Part shown: in pieces, positions 1 through 7,600 of the stretch
How the letters are laid out: every line of letters starts with the position of its first letter
How positions within the stretch are numbered: the stretch's first letter is position 1
Origin: Rubrivirga sp.
GTDB taxonomy: Bacteria > Bacteroidota > Rhodothermia > Rhodothermales > Rubricoccaceae
NCBI GenBank assembly: GCA_012269805.1
Contig: JAAXJP010000294.1
Location: 1-8,703 of the forward strand
DNA: 8,703 bases
Direction of reading: 5' to 3'
Notes under the pieces: model-generated
Database searches by the model: none
Told to the model about the DNA's origin: nothing
Seen by the model: the letters and a program-made list of their open reading frames with translations, nothing else
Program-made: the position numbers and the translations under genes

Positions 1-49
1 CTCTTCTTGATACTCCACGCGGGGATTGGAACCTCCCCGTTCCGGACAT
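1..49 (-). CDS. Possible start of a further downstream gene (weak, partial)
   Basis: An ATG at 49 on the minus strand, 15 nt after the lolC/E stop, opens 16 codons without a stop to the window edge (MSGTGRFQSPRGVSRR). GAGGG lies a few bases upstream and could serve as a ribosome site. Against it, the codons use many A or T third positions (GGA, CGT, GTA, TCA, AGA), unlike every other gene here, and I recognise no family from 16 residues. It may instead be non-coding spacer. Confidence 0.2.
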   Translation of the reverse strand, partial: MSGTGRFQSPRGVSRR

Positions 50-64
50 CCGCCCTCGAGCCCC

Positions 65-1369
65 TCACGCCCCGGATTGGACCGCGCGCGCCGGATCGAC
101 CCGCGACGCCCGAACGGCCGGATACACGGCCGCCAGCGCGCACAGCCCCACGGCGACCACGACGACCAGCCCTACGTCGAACGGCCGGATCGCGACGGGG
201 TACGCGTCGATCACGAACGAGCCGGCCTCGGCCAGCTTCACGAGGCCGAACGCCTTCTGCGCGAGCGACACCGTGAGCCCGATCGCGAGCCCGATCCCCG
301 CCCCGACGCCGCCCACCAGGAGTCCCTCCAATAGGAAGATGCGGCGGACGTCGCGGCGGCTGGCGCCCATCGCCTGGAGCGCCCCGAGGTCCCGCTGCTT
401 CTCGATCACGATCATCGTCAGCGCCCCGACGATGTTGAACGCGGCGACGACGATGATGAGCGCGAGGATGGCGCTGGCCGCCCACTTCTCGAGCCGCATC
501 ACGCTGTAGAGCGAGCCCTGGAGGTCGTACCACGTGCTCACGGCGTACCGGCCGGGCGCGTCGGCGTCGAGGCGGTCTTGGAGGCGGGCGGCCACGGCGC
601 CCGCGTCGTCGAGGTCGTCGAGGCGGAGGTCGAGGCCCGACGCGCGGCCGGGCATCTGGAACAGCCGCTGGGCCTCCGCGAGCCCGACGAACACGTGGCT
701 CTCGTCGTAGGTCGGCTCGAGCGAGAACGTGCCGCGGACCTCGAACGCCCGCTGGTCCGGCAGCCCGAACGGGTACAGGCCGATGGCCCGCTCGAGCGCG
801 CCGGCCGACAAGAGCGACACCCGGCTCCCGCCGACGGCGCCGGCCGGGGGCCCGCCGTCCAGCGACACGCCGGGGTCGGCGGGGCGGACGCCGGTGCGGC
901 CCGCCAGCGCCGCGCCCATCACGATGCCGACGGTCCCGTTCTCCCGGCCGAGGCTGAACGTCCCCTCGCGGATCGAGCGCTCGACCTCGGCGTCGAGCGC
1001 GCTCGGCTCGACGCCGCGGACCGTCACGACCTGGTTGAGCGTCCCGCCGTCCTCCGTCGTCAGGAGCGCCTTGCCCTCGACGTACGGCGTCGCCGAGACG
1101 ACGCCCGGCTCCAGGCGCGCGAGGTCGGCGAGGTCGGCCGCGTTGGCCAGCCCCTCCCCGCCGACGGCCTCGACGCGGACGTGCGGGTCGTAGCTCACGA
1201 GGAGGTCGCGGACGACGTCGTAGAACCCGTTGAGCACGCTGAGCACCACGACCAGCGCCGCGACGCCGACGGCGACGCCGGCCACCGAGATGCCCGAGAT
1301 GACCGAGATCAGCGTGAGCCGCCGCCGGCTGGCGAGGTAGCGGCGCGCGATGAGGAAGCGGTAGTCCAC
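65..1369 (-). CDS. lolC/lolE: LolC/LolE-family ABC transporter permease (lipoprotein release)
   Basis: This 434-residue membrane protein belongs to the LolC/LolE branch of the FtsX/MacB permease fold. In the Lol system the permease, with the LolD ATPase, extracts mature lipoproteins from the inner membrane for delivery to LolA. The N-terminus DYRFLIARRYLASRR is typical, followed by the first membrane helix (about 22-48), a long periplasmic domain (about 50-295) and three C-terminal helices (about 297-322, 344-371, 397-420). FNIVGALTMIVIEKQRDLGALQAMGAS (311-337) is the family coupling-helix region, and YPAVRASRVDPARAV (416-430) is the classic C-terminal motif. The GTG at 1369 is chosen because no ATG lies between it and mlaD and the protein then begins exactly where the family does; no clear Shine-Dalgarno precedes it. 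A Gly/Pro-rich stretch (163-183) interrupts the periplasmic domain. LolC and LolE cannot be told apart; Bacteroidota often have a single merged type. No lolD is in the window. The stop is TGA. Confidence 0.9.
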   Translation of the reverse strand: MDYRFLIARRYLASRRRLTLISVISGISVAGVAVGVAALVVVLSVLNGFYDVVRDLLVSYDPHVRVEAVGGEGLANAADLADLARLEPGVVSATPYVEGKALLTTEDGGTLNQVVTVRGVEPSALDAEVERSIREGTFSLGRENGTVGIVMGAALAGRTGVRPADPGVSLDGGPPAGAVGGSRVSLLSAGALERAIGLYPFGLPDQRAFEVRGTFSLEPTYDESHVFVGLAEAQRLFQMPGRASGLDLRLDDLDDAGAVAARLQDRLDADAPGRYAVSTWYDLQGSLYSVMRLEKWAASAILALIIVVAAFNIVGALTMIVIEKQRDLGALQAMGASRRDVRRIFLLEGLLVGGVGAGIGLAIGLTVSLAQKAFGLVKLAEAGSFVIDAYPVAIRPFDVGLVVVVAVGLCALAAVYPAVRASRVDPARAVQSGA

Positions 1370-1399
1370 GGGGGTCGTCGGGCGTGCGGCCGAAGGCGT

Positions 1400-1419
1400 C
1401 CGCCTCGGGGCCGAGGCGG
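1400..1419 (-). repeat. Perfect inverted repeat just after the mlaD stop
   Basis: The two 9-nt arms CCGCCTCGG and CCGAGGCGG are perfectly complementary around a central GG (plus strand), giving a realistic 8-bp GC stem with a 4-nt loop in RNA. It begins 3 nt after the mlaD stop and ends 30 nt before the lolC/E start. The minus-strand sequence that follows is GC-rich with no U run, so it is not a standard intrinsic terminator. It may stabilise the 3' end of an upstream mRNA segment or reduce read-through into the permease gene; that role is inferred. Confidence 0.5.
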
Positions 1420-1421
1420 GG

Positions 1422-2582
1422 CTACTCGCCCCCGGTCGGCGTCCGAGCGGCCGGGGCGGCGCCCGCGGGGGCCGGGCGCGACGCGTTCGACGCCTCGACC
1501 TCGCCGCGGACCCGCTCGATCTCGCGGAGCGCCTCCTGCACCTCCCGCTCCTGCTGCACCAGCCGGCGCTCGCGCTCCTGGAGGTCCTCCAAGATCTCGG
1601 CGATGGCCGCCTCGCGGACTTCGAACGGCGCCATCTCGTAGTAGCCGCGGTCCTCGAAGTAGCCCCGGAAAAGGAAGTTGTGCTTGAGCGCCTCCATGTT
1701 CTCCGAGAACCGGAACGCCCCGACGGCGCCCCACCCGGCCGCCTGGTTCAGCCGGTCCGTGATGGCGCGGATGTCAGACGAGACGGTTTGGAGCTGGCCC
1801 GCGCCCTCCTGGAGCTGGGCCGCCGTGGCGAGGAACGTCTCGTAGACCTCGGGCTCGTTGAGGAACCGCGCGACGGTCCCCTCGCCCTGGTACACGCGCC
1901 GGAGGATCTCGTTGACGCCGGCCGACGCCGTCTCGGCCGTCCCCACGAGCTGGTCGGCGCGGGCGGTGAGGCTCTGGAGCGTGCCCTGGGCCTCGAGCAC
2001 AGTCCCCTGGAAGGCGTCGGCCGTGGCGACGGTGCTCTCGTAGAGCCGCTCGTCGTAGAGGAACCGGCCCAGCGTGCCCTCGCCCGTCCGGACGTCGGCG
2101 AGCGTCTGGCTCAGGCCGACCGTGACCGAGTCGAACCGGGCGATCGACGTGAACAGCCGGTCCGAGATCTCGCTGAGGGCGAACGGGTCGACGCCCTGGA
2201 TCTGCCCGTTGTCGGCGATCTGCGGGCGGGTCGGCGAGCCGTCGGTGAGCGACACGATCACGTTGCCCACGAGCCCGTCGGTCTGGATGAGCGCGCGGCT
2301 GTCCTCGCGGATGAGCGGCCGGGCCTCCTCGTTGACCGCCATCCGGACCGTGATCGGCGCGCCGGGCTCGTTCGGCAGGCGGACGGCCGTGACGCGCCCG
2401 ACCTGGATGCCGTTGTAGAACACCGAGGCCCCGGTCTGAAGCCCAGCCACCTGGTTGAAGTTGGCCCTCACCGAGAAGGTGTTGGCGAACAGGCTGTTCT
2501 GGCTCCCGATCACGAACAGGAACCCGACGGCCGTGAGCAGGCCGAGCAGGACGACGAGGCCGAGGCGGGCTTGACGGGTCAT
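1422..2582 (-). CDS. mlaD: MlaD-like MCE-domain lipid-binding protein
   Basis: This 386-residue protein is the MCE subunit of the transporter, anchored in the inner membrane and exposed to the periplasm. Residues 7-26 are a single hydrophobic anchor with no lipobox. The MCE domain covers about 36-112: VRANFNQVAGLQTGASVFYNGIQVGRV (a Gly-rich early strand region), then IQTDGLVGNVIVSL (99-112), equivalent to the TxGLxG pore-loop region of MlaD. Such domains assemble as hexameric rings with a hydrophobic central pore. After it come two similar modules, GEGTLGRFLYDERLYES (167-183) and GEGTVARFLNEPEVYET (233-249), separated by helical sequence. Next is an aromatic block with FRGYFEDRGYY (305-315), a charged coiled coil (about 325-362) and a Pro/Ala-rich tail. 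The length is about double that of E. coli MlaD (183), so a helical extension beyond the ring is likely. The ATG at 2582 directly precedes the anchor helix. It follows mlaF by 71 nt; no mlaC or mlaB follows it. Confidence 0.93.
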   Translation of the reverse strand: MTRQARLGLVVLLGLLTAVGFLFVIGSQNSLFANTFSVRANFNQVAGLQTGASVFYNGIQVGRVTAVRLPNEPGAPITVRMAVNEEARPLIREDSRALIQTDGLVGNVIVSLTDGSPTRPQIADNGQIQGVDPFALSEISDRLFTSIARFDSVTVGLSQTLADVRTGEGTLGRFLYDERLYESTVATADAFQGTVLEAQGTLQSLTARADQLVGTAETASAGVNEILRRVYQGEGTVARFLNEPEVYETFLATAAQLQEGAGQLQTVSSDIRAITDRLNQAAGWGAVGAFRFSENMEALKHNFLFRGYFEDRGYYEMAPFEVREAAIAEILEDLQERERRLVQQEREVQEALREIERVRGEVEASNASRPAPAGAAPAARTPTGGE

Positions 2583-2653
2583 GTGTGCAAGCTAAGGGGG
2601 GCCCGAACGCCGGACCGGAGGCGGCAGTGCCCGAGGCGGGGGCCGGAGACCGG
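2583..2653 (-). promoter_or_regulatory. mlaF-mlaD intergenic gap with TAGCTT element
   Basis: This 71-nt gap lies between the mlaF stop and the mlaD ATG. On the minus strand TAGCTT (2594-2589) stands exactly 6 nt before the ATG, the same spacing as before mlaE, and the shared stretch reads TAGCTT-n-C-n-CAC-ATG. No good -35-like hexamer is visible at the expected distance. A small 5-bp inverted repeat (GCCGG-AGA-CCGGC, 2642-2654) overlaps the mlaF stop but has no T tract. There is no Shine-Dalgarno before the mlaD start. The element could be a near-leaderless promoter or a translation-start signal; the function is inferred. Confidence 0.3.
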
Positions 2654-3625
2654 CTAGGCGCGCCCGTACGCTTCGGTGCCGCGGAAAAACTCCGCGATCA
2701 CGGGGTCGTCCGAGCGCCGGACCTCGTCGAGCGTGCCGGACGCCGCGATCACGCCGTCGAGGAGAAAGTGGGCCTGGTCGGTGATGATCTCGGCCGCGAG
2801 GAGGTCGTGGGTGATGGCGATCGACGAGATCCCGCGCGTGTCGCGGAGCTTGACGATGAGCTCCGACACGACGCGGACGCTCACGGGGTCGAGCCCGGTC
2901 GTCGGCTCGTCGTAGAGGATGATGTCGGGGCGGAGGATGAGCGTGCGCGCGAGGCCGATCCGCTTTTTCTGGCCACCCGAGAGCTCGGCCGGGTACTGGT
3001 CGCGCGTCTGGGGGAGGTTGACGTCCTCGAGGCTTTCCAGGATGAGGTCGTCCTTCTCGTCCTTGCGGAGCGTCGTGAGCCGGTCGAGGAAGAACCGCAT
3101 GTTCTCGTAGACCGTCATTGAGTCGAAGAGCGCGCCGCCCTGGAACAGGTAGCCCAGGCGGGTCCGCTTCCGGTCGCGTTGCTCGGGCGTCATGAGGTCG
3201 AGCCGCTCGCCGAGCACCCAGACCTCGCCCTTGTCGGGCTGGAGGAGCCCGACGACGTGCTTCGTGAGCACGCTCTTGCCGGTCCCCGAGCCGCCGAGGA
3301 CGACGGCGCTCGTCCCCCGCTCGACCGCCATGTTGATCCCCTTCAAGATCTTCTTCGGCCCGAACCCCTTGTCCACGCCGCGGAGCGCGACGACTCCGGG
3401 GGCGGGGGGCGGCGGCGTGTGGCCGGTGCCCGCCCCGTCCTGGCCCAGGTTGGGGCCCGCCTCGGCGCCGAGGCCGTCGGGGTCGCTGGGGACGCCGGCT
3501 CGTGGCCTCCCGGTCGGCTCGTCGGCGGGGCCCGCGAGGCCGTCGTCGTCGAGCGGGCGCGGCCCGTCGGCGGCGGGCGCGGCCCGCCGGCGGCGGGCGT
3601 CGGCACGGTCGGAGAGGCGCGACAT
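2654..3625 (-). CDS. mlaF: MlaF-family lipid ABC transporter ATP-binding protein
   Basis: This 323-residue protein is the ATPase that powers the MlaE permease on the cytoplasmic side. The nucleotide-binding domain starts near residue 78. Walker A is GGSGTGKS (111-118), the Q-loop is Q162 in LFQGGALFDSMTVYENM, the signature LSGGQKKR is at 215-222, Walker B is IILYDE (235-240) followed by the D-loop, and the switch His is H273 in ITHD. All catalytic residues are present. FQGGALFDSMTV is typical of MlaF rather than of general ABC ATPases. The ATG at 3625 follows the mlaE stop by 2 nt and is the only ATG before the domain. It gives a 75-residue Arg-, Pro-, Gly- and Asp-rich low-complexity N-terminus not normal for MlaF (about 270 residues). 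The C-terminus ends about 10 residues after AEFF and so lacks most of the tail that contacts MlaB in E. coli. No mlaB is seen nearby. Start choice is good but not certain. Confidence 0.95.
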   Translation of the reverse strand: MSRLSDRADARRRRAAPAADGPRPLDDDGLAGPADEPTGRPRAGVPSDPDGLGAEAGPNLGQDGAGTGHTPPPPAPGVVALRGVDKGFGPKKILKGINMAVERGTSAVVLGGSGTGKSVLTKHVVGLLQPDKGEVWVLGERLDLMTPEQRDRKRTRLGYLFQGGALFDSMTVYENMRFFLDRLTTLRKDEKDDLILESLEDVNLPQTRDQYPAELSGGQKKRIGLARTLILRPDIILYDEPTTGLDPVSVRVVSELIVKLRDTRGISSIAITHDLLAAEIITDQAHFLLDGVIAASGTLDEVRRSDDPVIAEFFRGTEAYGRA

Positions 3626-3627
3626 GG

Positions 3628-4539
3628 CTAAGCGGCGTCGGCGATGTCGCCGAACAGGAGGATCGAGGCGCGGACGACGACGACGTCGGCGAGGAGGATG
3701 AGGAGGCTCGAGATCACGACGGCCTGCATGGCGGCCCGGCCCACCTCGCGCGTCCCGCCGCGGACGTTGTAGCCGAGGTAGCAGCTCACGATGCCCACGA
3801 TGAACCCGAAGATGGCCGTCTTGCCCGTGTCCATGATCACGTCCACGAAGCGGAGCGTGTCGAACGCCGTCGCGATAAACACGCGGACGTCCATGCCGTC
3901 CGAGAGCCACGCCTCGAGGTAGCCGCCCGTGAGCGCGAGGATGTCCGTCAGCATCGTCATGATGGGGAACATGATGACGCAGGCCAGCACGCGCGTGACG
4001 ACGAGGTAGTGGAACGGCTTGAGCGCGGCCACCTCGAGCGCGTCGATCTGCTCGGTCACCTTCATCGACCCGAGCTCGGCGCCCATCCCGGCGCCGAGCC
4101 GGCCGGCCAGGACCAAGCTCGTGAGGACCGGCCCGATCTCCTTGATCACCGACAGCGAGAGCATCGACGGGAGAAAGCTCTCGGCCCCGAACCGGGCCAG
4201 CGTCCCCCGGCTCTGCATGGCGAGGACGATCCCGATCGAGAAGCCGACGACGCCGGTCAGGGTGAGGCTCTTCGTCCCCACCTCGTCCATCTGGGTGAGG
4301 AGCTCCTTGAACTCGAACGGGCGCCGCCAGAACCGCGAAAAGAACCGCCCGATAAACGCGAACAGCCCGCCGGCCTCCGCGAAAAAGCTCTCGCCGAAGA
4401 CCGCCTTCTCGCGCGCGGCCTCCTTCTGCTCCTCGACCTTCCGCTCGACGGCCTTCTCCTGGAGGATCTTCTCGCTCTGCCGCGACCGCCGCGCGGCGCG
4501 GAGGCGCTGGGTGAGCGAGTCGGTGGGCAGAGGCTCCAT
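3628..4539 (-). CDS. mlaE: MlaE-family lipid ABC transporter permease
   Basis: This 303-residue protein is the membrane subunit of an MCE-linked lipid ABC transporter; in E. coli MlaE moves phospholipid between the inner membrane and the MlaD ring. Residues 95-110 form the first clear core hydrophobic segment, preceded by an amphipathic stretch at 52-90 like the interfacial helix of MlaE. The family hallmark GAELGSMKVTEQIDALE lies at 153-169, just after the KEIGPVLTSLVLAGR segment (133-147). Further membrane segments lie near 178-206, 240-257 and 270-296. Residues 8-48 are an additional highly charged Arg/Lys/Glu helix, likely cytoplasmic and coiled-coil-like, making the protein about 40 residues longer than the usual 260. 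The ATG at 4539 is preferred: the next Met (84) would remove the interfacial region, and TAGCTT sits upstream. The TAG stop is 2 nt from the mlaF start, so the two are probably translationally coupled. Identity is confident; lipid direction and substrate are not shown by sequence. Confidence 0.95.
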   Translation of the reverse strand: MEPLPTDSLTQRLRAARRSRQSEKILQEKAVERKVEEQKEAAREKAVFGESFFAEAGGLFAFIGRFFSRFWRRPFEFKELLTQMDEVGTKSLTLTGVVGFSIGIVLAMQSRGTLARFGAESFLPSMLSLSVIKEIGPVLTSLVLAGRLGAGMGAELGSMKVTEQIDALEVAALKPFHYLVVTRVLACVIMFPIMTMLTDILALTGGYLEAWLSDGMDVRVFIATAFDTLRFVDVIMDTGKTAIFGFIVGIVSCYLGYNVRGGTREVGRAAMQAVVISSLLILLADVVVVRASILLFGDIADAA

Positions 4540-4609
4540 GTGGGGAAGCTAGCGTCCGTCGGGGCGCGAGGTCACGCGGGGCGACCCCGGGGCCACGCCC
4601 GCCGCGGCG
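4540..4609 (-). promoter_or_regulatory. tamB-mlaE intergenic gap with candidate promoter
   Basis: This 70-nt gap separates the tamB stop from the mlaE ATG. On the minus strand TAGCTT (4551-4546) lies exactly 6 nt before the ATG, and GTGACC (4575-4570) lies 18 nt further upstream, so a -35/-10-like pair can be drawn. TAGCTT fits the TAnnTT part of the Bacteroidota -7 consensus TAnnTTTG. If used, the mRNA would begin at or very near the start codon. A 10-bp palindrome (4600-4609) directly follows the tamB stop and a 5-bp GC hairpin with loop TCG lies at 4577-4589, but neither has a U tract. There is no purine-rich Shine-Dalgarno before the ATG. Promoter function is inferred. Confidence 0.35.
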
Positions 4610-7600
4610 CTACCACGCCGTCTCGTAGTTGAGGCCGGCGCCCACGCCGCGCTGGCCGCTGTACTCGGTCTGGGCCGAGAGCCAGCGGAGGAGCTCGTAG
4701 TCGAGCGAGAACAGGATGGGAAGCCGGTTCTCCCCCTGTGAGGTGTCGCCGAGCGGGACGATGAACCCGGCCGTCCAGAACAGCTTGCTCGAGAAGTAGT
4801 CGCCGAACTTGATGACGATGTCGCCGCCCTCGTAGTCGATCTGGGCCATCTCGAGCCCGAGCGTCCGGCTGGCGAGGCCCTCGGCGAAGCCCGAGACGGT
4901 GCCCAGCGCGAGGCCCGTGCCGGCGCCCGCGAGCGCGCCCGTCCCCACGAACTCGTCGGCGAGGCGGCCCGTCGCGATGAGCGAGACGATGTCGGCGGCC
5001 TCCATGGTCGGCGTCGCGCTGAGGCGGATCGACGGGTTCTCGTCGAGCTGGCCCTGCGCCGAGAGCGTGATGACGGCCGACGACTGCCCGGAGATCGAGC
5101 CCGGCAGCCGGATGTCGAGCGTGGCCGCGAGGTCGACGATGGCCGCGAGGGGGTCGCCGTTGAACGTGATCGACCCGTCCTCGAGCTCGAACTGGCGGTT
5201 CAGGGTCTCGACCGTCCCGCGGACCAGCTCGATCCGGCCGAAGAGCTGGCTCGACTCGGCGTACGACCGCTTCCGGGCGTCGACGTCGCCGCGGAACTCG
5301 ATGTCGAACGGGAGCCCGGCCTCGCTCCGCAGCCACACGTTCTGCTCGATCTCGACCGTGAGCGCGTAGTCGAGCGCGTCGACGAACCGGCTCTGGGCCG
5401 TGTCGCGCGCCGTGACGACGCGGCCGAACCGGGACTCGACCTCGCGGATCTGGGCGTCGGTGAGCGTGACCGACTCGAGCTCGGGCGGGACGAGCTCGTC
5501 GGTGAGGTAGATGTCGCCCTGGGAGAGGACGACGGAGCCGCGGAGGACCGGCCGGTCGAGCGTGCCCGTCAGGCGGAGCGGCGTGCTCCCCCGGTCGATG
5601 ACGAGCTCGTCGTACGTCCGCGTGTCCATGGCCAGGAAGTCGCGCGGGGTGAGGGTCAGGTCGAACTCGCCGACGGACAGCTCGCGGAAGCGGACGTTGC
5701 CGGTCACGTCGAGCGCGGTCCGGCCGTTCTCGTCGAGGATCCGGACGTCCTCCAGCACGATCCGGTCGTTCTGGAAGGTGAGGTCGGCCGTGATCGGCTC
5801 GTAGACGCGGCCCGTCGCGACGACGCCGAGGCGGCCGTTCTGGAGCGTGGCGATGCCGTCGAGCCGCGGGTTCGCCTGCGTGCCGACGATCGTGAGGTCG
5901 AGCCGGAGCGTTCCACCGAGCGCGTTGTAGGCGCGGTCGTCGAGGAACGGCCGCGCCCAGTCGATCGGGAAGGCGCGGGCGCGGGCCCGGAGGTCGACGC
6001 GCTCGTTGGCGTCGCCGCCCTCGCCCTGGGGCCCGTCGGCGAGCGAGAACTGGAAGGGGACCGTCCCGTCGACGGTGAGGGTCTCGCCGTCGGTGTGCGT
6101 GAGGACGGCGTCGAGGGCGAGGCGGCCGTCGGCGTAGGCCACGTCGGCGGCGAGCGCGCCGACGGGCTCGCCGTTCGAGGTCAGGTCGTCGAGCGCCACG
6201 CGCCCGTCGATGCGGGGCGCCGCGGCCGGGCCGGTGAGGTCGAGCGTGGCCGTGAGGTCGCCGCCGAGCGCGCCGAGGTTGACGAAGTCGGTCAGCGCGT
6301 CGACCGGGACGTCCTCGACGGTCACGACGAAGTTCTGCTCGCCGTTGAAGTCGATCGTCCCGTCGGCCGCGATCTGCTGGCCGCCGGCCTCCGACGCGAG
6401 GATCAGCCCGCGAACGTCGACGAGCCCGTCGGCGACGGCGATCTCGGCCGGCTGGAGGAGCTGCCACGTCTGGTCGTCGAGTCGGAACCGGCCGCGCTCG
6501 ATGAGGACGCCGTCGGACTGCGGGTCGATCCGGGCGAACACGTCGAGGTCGCGGCGCTCGTCGACGGTGACCGCGGCGTCGACCGTGATCGTGCCGTCGT
6601 CGGCGGCGAGCGTGGCGCGGCCTTCCTCGACGCGGTACGTCGGCCCGGTGAGCACGTCGAACGTGGTGCGGACCTCGCCGTCGAGCGCGCCGAGGCCGAG
6701 CGAGTCGGCGAGGGCGCGGTCCCAGGCCAGGTCGATGGAGGCGTCGAGCCCGGTCACGGCGATCTCGTCGACGACGACCTGGCGCGCCTCGGCGGACCCG
6801 AGGACCCGGAGCGGCTGGCCCGGCTGGCCGGACACGTTGAGCACGAGCGTCCCGCGCTCGAGCCCGAGCGTCCGGTCGGTCTGCGCCGCGAGGGGCGCGA
6901 GGCTCTCGACGTTCCCTTCGAGGCGGAAATCGGAGGCCGCCCGCTCGTTGAAGAGGGCGATCGTGCCCTGGCCCGTCATGGAGGCGAGGTCGCTCTCGAA
7001 CCGGAACGCGGAGACGGCGAGCACGCCGTCGGCGAGGGCGAACTGCGTCGCGAGCGTGTCGAGCGCGACCGGGCCCAGCGTCGACTGGCGCCCCGTCAGG
7101 GAGCCCTGGAGCGTCATCGTCGCCGGGTCCGTGCCGCGGCCCTCGAGGTCAAACCCGAGCGTGAGGCGGAGCGGTTGGTCGGGCGGGAGGTCGAGGAGCG
7201 TCCCGGCGTCGAGCGCCTCGGTCCGCCCGCGGAGCGCGTAGGTCGGGACGTCGTCGAAGGGGCGGCCCTGGAAGGCGGCCACGATCCGCCCGCCCTCGGC
7301 CACGCCCTCGTCGCGCGGCGGCGTGAGGAGCGTGACGTCGAGCGACCCGCCGAGCGCGCCGCCTGACAGCGTGAACTCGATCCGGCCGCGCTCGAGCTCG
7401 GCGTCGTTGATCCGCGACGGCCGGAGCGTGACGACGCCGGACCCGTTCGCGGTCGGGAGGTCGGCGATGCCGCGGATCTCGCCGGTAAAGCAGCCCGTCA
7501 GGTCGGTCCGCGGGTTCGAGGCCGAGAAGTCCGACAGGTCGAGGTCCCGGAAGCACGTCCCGTCAAACGCGTAGCCCGGGTTCTCGTCGAACGGCCGGCC

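Noticed and set aside
18..45. Intrinsic terminator or tRNA T-arm-like sequence (GGTTCCAATCC on the minus strand)
   Set aside because: The stems are only 5 bp with no U tract, and there is no room for the rest of a tRNA because the lolC/E gene ends at 65; the T-loop position 57 is also a C instead of a purine.
578..1687. A 369-codon plus-strand frame across the lolC/E and mlaD genes
   Set aside because: It spans two well-supported genes on the other strand and has an Arg/Glu/Ala-rich low-complexity sequence.
3626..3910. Longer mlaF reading frame starting at 3910
   Set aside because: It would overlap mlaE by more than 280 nt, and the added residues are an Arg/His/Gly shadow of mlaE. The ATG 2 nt after the mlaE stop is far more natural.
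4577..4609. Terminator after tamB
   Set aside because: The palindrome and the short GC hairpin lack a following U run, so they could be chance in such GC-rich sequence; they are mentioned only in the gap description.
3502..4632. A 376-codon plus-strand frame opposite mlaE
   Set aside because: It reads as His/Arg/Asp/Glu-rich noise, while the minus strand carries a clear MlaE with its signature motif.
4572..6467. A 631-codon minus-strand frame overlapping the end of tamB
   Set aside because: It is a +1-type shadow almost wholly made of Arg, Pro, Ala and Gly; the tamB frame continues intact through the same region to the TamB C-terminal domain.
6095..7366. A 423-codon open frame on the plus strand opposite tamB
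   Set aside because: It is the mirror of a strongly biased GC3 gene, rich in Arg, Glu, Val and Asp with no fold or family resemblance. High GC removes stops on the opposite strand.
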